DNA from: Liolophura sinensis
Lineage: Eukaryota; Mollusca; Polyplacophora; Chitonida; Chitonidae
Length of the DNA stretch: 64,000 nt
Direction: 5' to 3'
Assembly: GCF_032854445.1 (NCBI RefSeq)
Contig: NC_088295.1
Location: 53,361,249-53,425,248, forward strand
The notes below the pieces were generated by a model, which did no database searches, was not told the DNA's origin, and worked only from the letters and a program-made list of their open reading frames with translations. Positions 33,701-42,700 of the stretch are shown here, piece by piece. How positions within the stretch are numbered: the first letter of the stretch is position 1; every line of letters starts with the position of its first letter. The position numbers were made by a program, and so were the translations under genes.

Positions 33701-36700
33701 AGGACTGGTTCGCCCAGTGTAAGTATGATGTGTCTAGGTGGGATGTCATGCCTGGTGTCTTCGGCATGATACTTCAGTGGAGGCAGCACTTTGGCGGTGT
33801 GGACCCACCCTGCCACAAGAAGAGCTGTGACAATAAATCCCAAGCATCCATTCATTATATTCAGCATGCTGGCTTCCTCTCTGGTCTTATGTGGGAAGGT
33901 CTGTCCTGAGCCTGCAGATGGTCTTGGGCATTTACTCCCACCTTAACGCAGACAACTATTGTATATGAACGGATGAATGCTTGGGATTTAACTTTGTATT
34001 TAACAATTTTTCAGCCATATGATCACGAGGAGTCATCAGGTGTGTGCACATACTGTGATTTCTTGTGGCAGGGCGAGTCCATGCTGTCAGTGCTGGTGCC
34101 AATGAAGTATCATGCTGAAGACACCAGAAATGAGACTTCACCCAGTCACATTATACCAGCATGGCTCTAACCTCTCAGTGCTGATCGCCAAGCTGTATAT
34201 GTGAAATATTCCTAAGTACGACATGAAACACCAATGAAATAAATAGATAGATTACATTCAGTATAAGAAAACGTACGGACATAAACTTCACTATACGAAA
34301 CAACAATCAAAGTGGCTTTCACAGAAATAAATTTATTCCCAGTACTTGCACCTCTGATTTACAGGCACATATATTTTCATCCAGCACAAATTCATGTACA
34401 GGCAAATCTGAATCTGCCTGATAGCACAAAAGTGTGACCTTACTTTTTGTTCTCTAAGAGGATTTCATATCCCAAAGCCACCAGCATACAGAAGCCCATA
34501 CTGGGTGTGTACAAAATCCTCTCTGCCACAACGAAACCCACCGGGAAGAACAGGTTAGAGGCAGGTATGAACGGTAATGCCATCAGGGTCAGGCACTGTA
34601 AGAGATGTACACAAACAGGTATCAATATCATAATGTATGGCATACATGTAGAACATTAAACAGGTCTACATCTAAGAGCCACTATTGGCCACAGTATACT
34701 GCAGCTTATTGATATGATATACAAAACCACATCATGGAGAGTTAAACCAGAGAAATGACATCAGTGTGGCAATCGGAAAACAGTCGCAGAGGACCCGTGA
34801 AAATCCAGTCATGTTATGTTATATGAGATCTGACAATGATACAACTAAAAGCCTCATTTAGAGCAGATCCCTGTGCACCATAGCATACTGTAACTACTGT
34901 CTGCCTAATGTTATGTGACAGCACCTAAAGATTCTATTTGACCTGATACATACACAATCCCATGTTTTTCATGAATTTTTCAGTTTTATGGGTGCAAACT
35001 TCCCCAAGTGTGACATACAGATATACACAATATGTTGGTGGAAGGTAAAGTAAGTGGTCTTCAGGCAATGCCAGAGTGTACAAACAGATGAGCGCCATCA
35101 ACTGCTTCTCGCCACTAAGATTCCATGAAAATTCACACTGATGAAATTCCAAGTCGAGGAGTGAATTCTCACCATATCTGTCCAGGCAACAAAATGTAAA
35201 AGACTGAGTAAATTTAAGTAAAAGATCTTTACTATTGTAAATGTAAGTAAAAGATCTTTACTATTAAACCCAGAGAGGCCAATACCTTGTTGGCAACTGG
35301 TGTGAAGTCCTATGAACATACTATCTCACTGTCAAAGGTGGTCATGTTCATGCAATTAAACAGCTGTTGTCAAGTGCACACATGTGCATAGGCCAGGATG
35401 GCATAAACCACACGGCCACGAATGTTCCACCCTCAAAGAGGGTAGGGATCATGTTGATTAATACCGAGCTAGTTACCTAACATGCATGATGCAATTACAT
35501 GTATACATCATCAATTATACAGCTCATACAGCATGAATTAATATCGCTGGTGGATCAAGAGTGGGGTCAGGCAAGTTCTAAAACTGCCTTGGAAAACCAT
35601 CAATAATTACTCTATAATTCTGTTGTTAGAAATCTTAATAGAACACATAGGGGGCCTCCGTGGCTCAGTTGGCTAGCGCAGCGTAATGACCCAGGAGCCT
35701 CTCACCAATGCTGTCGCTGTGTTCAAGGTTGCTCATGCTGGCTTCCTCTCCGGCTGTATGTGGGAAGGTTTGTCAGCAACCTGCGGATAGCTGTGGATTT
35801 CCCCCAGGAGCTGCCTGGTTTCCACCCACCATAATGCTAGCCGCCATCATGTAAGTGAAATATTCTTGAGTACGGCGTAAAACACCAATCAAATCAATCA
35901 AATACTGTAACACTTGTCATGCCTGGTGTCTTCACATCACAATGTCTCAGAAAAATCAAAGCTTCCAGGCATATGTGGTCCCTGGATCCTCACCAACTAT
36001 GAACTGGGACAGTAGTTCCACTGACAGTGCCATCCTTGGAAAAACATCTCTGACATTTTGCCCCTTCTAATGCCCCCTTCTAATGGCGAGATCATATTTG
36101 AAAGTCAACTATCAAAATCAACTATCAGACAACATGAATGACATCATCCTTAAATCTACTACATTAAGAACACAAAGTTGAGATCTGGGAATCCAAATTT
36201 GGCTAAAACCCATCTCCAGCTTCCATAGCGTGAGGGCTTCTTGTGGGGTAGTGGGATAGTTTGATCCCCCTCTTGACATTAGGCTGTATCTGCCCCTGGT
36301 TACTGCAAAAGTGCTGAAGTTCTAGACAGATTTAAATTCAAACTGCCATAATTCTGCTTGCTAGAACTGTCTGGGTTGATCTTACCATTATGATGGCTCT
36401 GTTTCTCTGCCCCCTCTCTGCCAGGCAATACTTGATGAAGACAAAGAGAACACCATAAAAAGTCAGGGTTGCAAGGTTACGGGGGTCAGTGATAGAGGAT
36501 ATCAGTGGAATGGTTCCCATTGTCCAATCACAGCAGAGGTCAGAGGGGAACAGGAGGAGCCACATGTTGACTGGCAAGAGGTAGTTAAAGGTCAAATGTC
36601 GTGTAGGTGTGGGGGACACAGAGGCAGGGTTATCAAACCTGTCAATCAGAAGAAAGGATTACAATCTTAGAAAACCTTAAACAATTTAAAACTTTCCGTA

Positions 36701-39700
36701 AAATCGCTGTTTTCTATCAGTTAATGAATATAACATCAAATAATGGATATACATTTTGAAGGCCAATCTACAGTAAAACTAAATCACCTGTAACTTACGA
36801 CACCAGATTTGCTTTCAAAAGATTAAGACTGTTTTTCCACCTTGCCTTTGGGTATAACTTTGTGCTGTGTGTTTAATGGAGTTGCCAAGATTACTTCATT
36901 ATTTGTACAAAAGCGGTTAGATTTCTGAGTGACAGGGCTTGTATAAAGACTAAGAACAAACCTGGCATAAATTTATTACTGGCATTAATGTGTTGGTGTG
37001 ACTCTGATAGCAAGCGCCCTACCAAAGGCATTTCACATTTGTGTGTAAGGTTTGTTACATTTTGAGGTGGGGCAAAACTATTATGGATTTCGATGAAGCA
37101 GAAGCAGTGTCTAAATGGGCCGAAGTAAAACTACAAAATGGAGCGAGGTCTATTTAAAACTTGGAAATTTATGTCAGGAAATTAGGGTACTTGTACGGAG
37201 AATGGTACGGGAATCAACCAATACCTGGTGAAAATGGGAAGCTGTGCCCCCATCACCTTAATTCTTGCAAACAATAGGAGCAGTGTACTACACACTAAGA
37301 AGCCTGCTCTCAAGGTGGAGTTTCTCAGCCAGCCAGGAAAGTAGGGTTTTCCTCGCGCGAAGCCTCTCAACACATCCAAAATATCTCCAAGTGTCATCTG
37401 AAACATACAAAGGATGAATACAGGGTTATGGCTTAATGCCACGTCGGCCATATCGTGGCGAGATCAAGTTGAAAACATGAGACGAAGCATACAAAGAGTA
37501 TTTGTAATATTACTATGTCCAGGCATACATGCACGGCAGAGGTGCATGCTCACTGTATTCTGACAATGCTAGGTTAAAGCCTGCAGTACAGTCAGTCCAC
37601 ACGTATGTAAATTTCAATACATGTATACATCTCCAGACAAACAACATTCTTGGAGGTAATTACTCCATGAGAGCTATATTTACATGTAGCCCTCTCGCCT
37701 TATGCCCAAAAGTTAAATTTTATCATCATTTATTTATTTGACTGATGGTTAATGCCGTACTTATATTTCTAACTGAATTTTTCACTTTAATGGCAGTGCA
37801 ATCCTAGAAAAAAAATCTAGAGTGCCCAGCATAAATCACTCACACTGGCCAAATCAATGACTGAGTTTCCCACATGTGAGGTACACACCCTATACTGGTA
37901 GAAAACAAGTTGTCTTCCACAAATGTTAGACTGCGCAAATGGCCCCACAAGAGTCATCGAACGCTTATTGACGCCATGGCCCCACAAGAGGCGTCAACCG
38001 CTTATTGTCGATATAACCCCACAAGAGTCATCAACTGCTTATTGTCGCCATGGGCCCATGAGAGACGTTCACTGCTTTTTGTCCCAATGACCCCACAAGA
38101 GTCATCAACTGCTTATTGTCACTGTAGCCCCACAAGAGTCATCCACTGCTTCTTGTCGCCATGGCCCCACAAGAGACGTCGACTGCTTATTGTCGCCATG
38201 GCCCCACAAGAGTCGTCAACTGCTTATTGTCGCCATGGTCCCACAAGAGTCGCCAACTGCTTATTGTCACCATAGCCCCACAAGAGTCGTCGACTGCTTA
38301 TTGTCGCCATGGCCTCACAAGAGTCATCAACTGCTTATTGTCGCCATAGGCCCAAAACAGTCGTCGACTGCTTATTGTCGCATTGGCCCCACAAGAGTCG
38401 TCAACTGCTTATTGTCAACATGGCCCCACAAGAGTCGCCAACTGCTTATTGTCATCATGGCCCCACAAGAGTTGTCGACTGCTTATTGTCGCCATGGCCC
38501 CACAAGAGACGTCGACTGCTTATTGTCTTCATGGCCTCACAAGAGTTGTCGACTGCTTATTGTCGCCATGGCCCCACAAGAGACGTCGACTGCTTATTGT
38601 CACCATGGCCCCACAATAGTTGTCGACTGCTTGCTGTCGCCATGACCCCACAAGCAGGAAAAAGTGTGTTCTACAAATTCCCTGCCCTAGGTTTGAAAAG
38701 GGACTTCTCGTTCTATTAATTAAAAAACAAGCACTTTTAAACAAAAGGCCATGGCCAGCTCCCACTTAAATTTTACAAATACCAACCAGACTGACATAAG
38801 CTTTCATGTCAATACCGACAAAGTTGTTTGGTCCTCTTTTATCTCCATTTACATCCCATGTTATTTTCACTGAAAAAAGAACGACTTTTGTCTATTGTGA
38901 ATACCTATCGGGATGTTCAGTCCTCATTATATCTGATGCATGTTAATCCACTTTTTATAATCCAACACAGCATTCTGCTGGTCGACTCTCACAGATCGCC
39001 CTTTTTCTCCACTGGGAAGATGAAAATAGAGCCTGTCTTGTTCTTTTTCCCTTATATCTAGTCCACTGCATATTTAGATAAATAAAACTTTAAACAAATG
39101 AAACTTAAAGGAAAAGAAAACTTAAAAACTACAGGCTAAAAGAGCACATTTTTTTCTATCTGGTGGTGCCCGCTGCATAATTTTGCCATTTTTCCTCGCC
39201 ATACATGTAAAGCCTAAATATGGCAAAGCTGACATAAATCGCTGAGTCCATGCGTCCTCCCTCTTTAACACCATGTAATTTTATGCTGGGTGTTGCCTCT
39301 CAGCCAATGAGAGTCGCTAAAACTGTCCGCTTGTTCAACCTACGTCCAACATTCCCGTTTCCCGATCGTCAAGAGGAAAACGAACTGTACTGTTTGCTAC
39401 CTTCTGGGAAGAAGAGTTCTACCGGAAATGTACAAGCTGCACCTCCGCAGTTTCCAACGGCAATTCTCCTCCTAACACAGAAGACTTCAGGACTAGTTCT
39501 TAGGCAAAGTGGAGTCACCCACAGCGGAGTTTGGCGCTGACTTTATTTATAATTTATCAACTTGAGGTACATATTAGAAATTTTTTTATGGCATTCACAT
39601 GCGAGGAAATGCATACTGTTTTAAATGGTATTTGATTGATATTTAAATTTTCTTCTCCTTTAATTCACCATAGTTACATTTGACACCTGTACAACCTATA

Positions 39701-42700
39701 GGCCTACAATGGGGTGTCTTGTCAAAACCGACATACTTTTTAAGGCATGGTTAGTTTAGACAGGTTTTACTGTCACAATAGAAATGTCATTAGATTTGTA
39801 CAGCTTTCTGCAGTTACAACTTACTACTATTTGATATCAAATTCCACACCTTATCTTCCCCTTGTCGTTAGGAATTTTGAATACTTTACAAACCATTATC
39901 AATAGAATGAACGATTATGGCTTACACTACATTGGCAATATTTTGGCCATAATGTGACAACATTATCGACAGAAAGGAAGATTGTATTTGGTTAACTAGA
40001 TTTATAATCGGCTTTCAATGCATCATATTGTTTACATGTGCGTTCCACCAACGCTTCATTATGGGAATCTTTGCGCTGTCTCATTTGCATGTTACTTCGT
40101 GGGGCGGACATTTTAGGCCAGTGATTTCCCCTTAATTCTCTTAACTGACACTTTTTGGAAAATACAGGCCCAGGACATTTAGTTAATAGTCAAATGCAAC
40201 TCATATTTGTATTTAGCTGATTCAACTCGAAAATTTTCTTTCTGCGGTATGTCCCTTTAAATCGAACAGAAATGAATGCATGATGTACAGTACCTGCTGA
40301 GCGATGAAGACCTCATAAACACAGCAGACACCGATGACAGTAATCCCCACCTCCTTACACAACATGGCCACAGTAACAAGCACCACTGTCAGAGCCAACC
40401 ATGGCCAGTCTAAACCAAAAAACATGCACAAGATTATATCACAACTGAGGTGAACATTGAACACAATATGTCTGATTTATCTGATTGGTGTTTTACGCCA
40501 TACTCAAGAATATTTCACTTATGTGACAGTGGCCAGCATTATGGTGGGAGGAAACTGGTCAGAGCCCGGCATAAACCCACAACCATCCACAGGTTGCTGT
40601 CAGACCTTCCCACTTACAGGAGGAGAGGAAGCCAGCATGAGCTGGACTTTAACTCACAGCGGCCGCATTGGTGAGAGGCTCCTAGGTCATTACGCTAGGT
40701 CATTAGGGCTAGTGCACTAACCAACTTAACCACGGAGGCCCCGAACACAATATGACCACGATCATTCTTTCTTTTCAAGGACTAGAAATACACAGCTTTA
40801 TGGTCACAGGGTAATGATCTTTGTGCCTTCAGGTTTTACAACACACCAGTTGAATTATACCATTAATGAACGCTGCCACATGTTTTTTTTTTTTCTGGAC
40901 CTGCTTACAGCACAATCATTACATACCTTCAGCTAGATTGCTTTGACTGCCCTAACACTGAAGGAAACGTTTATACTGAACCTGTTACCAGATTCCACTT
41001 ATTAACTCAGTGCTAATTTATTTCTTTAGTTGACAGGTGTTTTATTCCATACTCAAGAATATTTCATTTATACAACGGCGGCCAGCATTATGGTGGGAGG
41101 AAAAGGGGCAGAGTCTGGTAGAAACCCACGACCATCTGCAGGTTGCTGGCAGACCTTCCCACATACTGCAGGAGAGGAAGCCAGCATGAGATGGACTTGA
41201 ACTCAAAGCAACAGCATTGGTGAGAGGCTCCGGTGTCACTGCGCCATGTTAACCCCTTCGGTCACAGAGGCCCAAACTCAGCATTAATACTTTCTAGAAC
41301 ATTAAACTGTTTTCATCCTCTAAAACAGAACTCACTGGTCTGCGCTCTCCTGCCTGAACACCTGGCGTATGTTAACATGGCACCCAGGTAAAAAATAGCC
41401 GACAACATCTCAGCCCTTCCCACAACACCAGTCACCTGAGCAAAGCACATGAACAGAAACATTTCAATATTAACATGATTAACATGTGCTACGTGCCTAT
41501 ATAAATACAGATCTACTCTTCACTGACAAGATGAAGATAAAACCATACCACTAACAACCAACCAAATCAACACTTAAACCAGTAATAATATATCATTAAA
41601 CGGATAATAGAGACCAAATGTTTTGGCAAAATTTGTCACATCACACAGGTTAGGTCAGGTGGCCTTTCAAAGGGCTAGGAGCCTTACTACAGACAAATCA
41701 AAGCTTGCAGTATCAGCTCTGAAAATAGAGATAACTGAGTCCAGTTATCACATATATATACCTATACATATACATATACATGTGGAAGCCCATATGGTTC
41801 TTATTTAATGAGAAGGCTACAATAAATTAATATACTTTTAAGCTAAGTGAAAAAGCATGGTCACAGGTATTTAATGTAAACAGTTTTCAGTTTAACAGCA
41901 AAAGACTTCTGCTTTGTCCTTTAACATGAATTTACAACAAAATGTATAGTTTAAAAAAAGATATAAATCTAGTCATAGGTCAGTATGTAGTCTTAAATAA
42001 ATACAATTTTGTTTGCAGTCACTCTGCTCTCCTGAAACTCAGTAACAGCTTAAAAAAAGAGTGATCTCAGACATTCCATATGATATAATACCCAGAACAA
42101 GCTGTTATATAGGAGAAGGCCACACTGGCTGCAGCAAAAAGGGCATGATTTGTATCCTTGCAGATTCGAAACCTACACATTTTGCAAGATATCACCACCA
42201 GCAATTTCACAAAAATTCTCAGACACAGTATAATTCAACAAATTACCATTGTGGGCAAATTTAAATTTTAAAAAAATTGGGGGGAGCATATTATTATGTA
42301 CATGTATAAGACAAACAGGCCAATGGTTTCAGTTTGGAAGACAGACCACATGAGATCAGCACTTATAGGTAAATGCATGTTACTCACTGCTTCTGTGTGT
42401 ATCGGATGAACAGCAAATAGCAGAGCTGCGATGAAACTTGCAAAATCCGAGAGAAACATAGAGTAAACCCTGAAAGAGAGAGAAGAAAGCACTTACACCA
42501 CAGCATACAAAATTGCTATTAAAGTTTCATTTATTTGTTTACCTACTTGCTCACAAGTCTAAAAACATTTGTAAAAAATCGCAGTGCAAAGCACAAAATA
42601 CCCCTCCATAGTAGGGTACAGTTTAAAGGCAAAGAGGTAAAAAAAAAGTTCTACATGAGAGTAAAACAATTCATTTTAGGACCTTTACCCTCTCTAAAGC

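Noticed and set aside
37910-38719. Several overlapping plus-strand frames rich in [13 protein letters not shown]
   Set aside because: A 37-bp minisatellite read in different frames inside TMTC3 intron 5.
39250-39540. 96-codon plus-strand frame in TMTC3 intron 5
   Set aside because: No domain, no splice or promoter context, composition not clearly coding.
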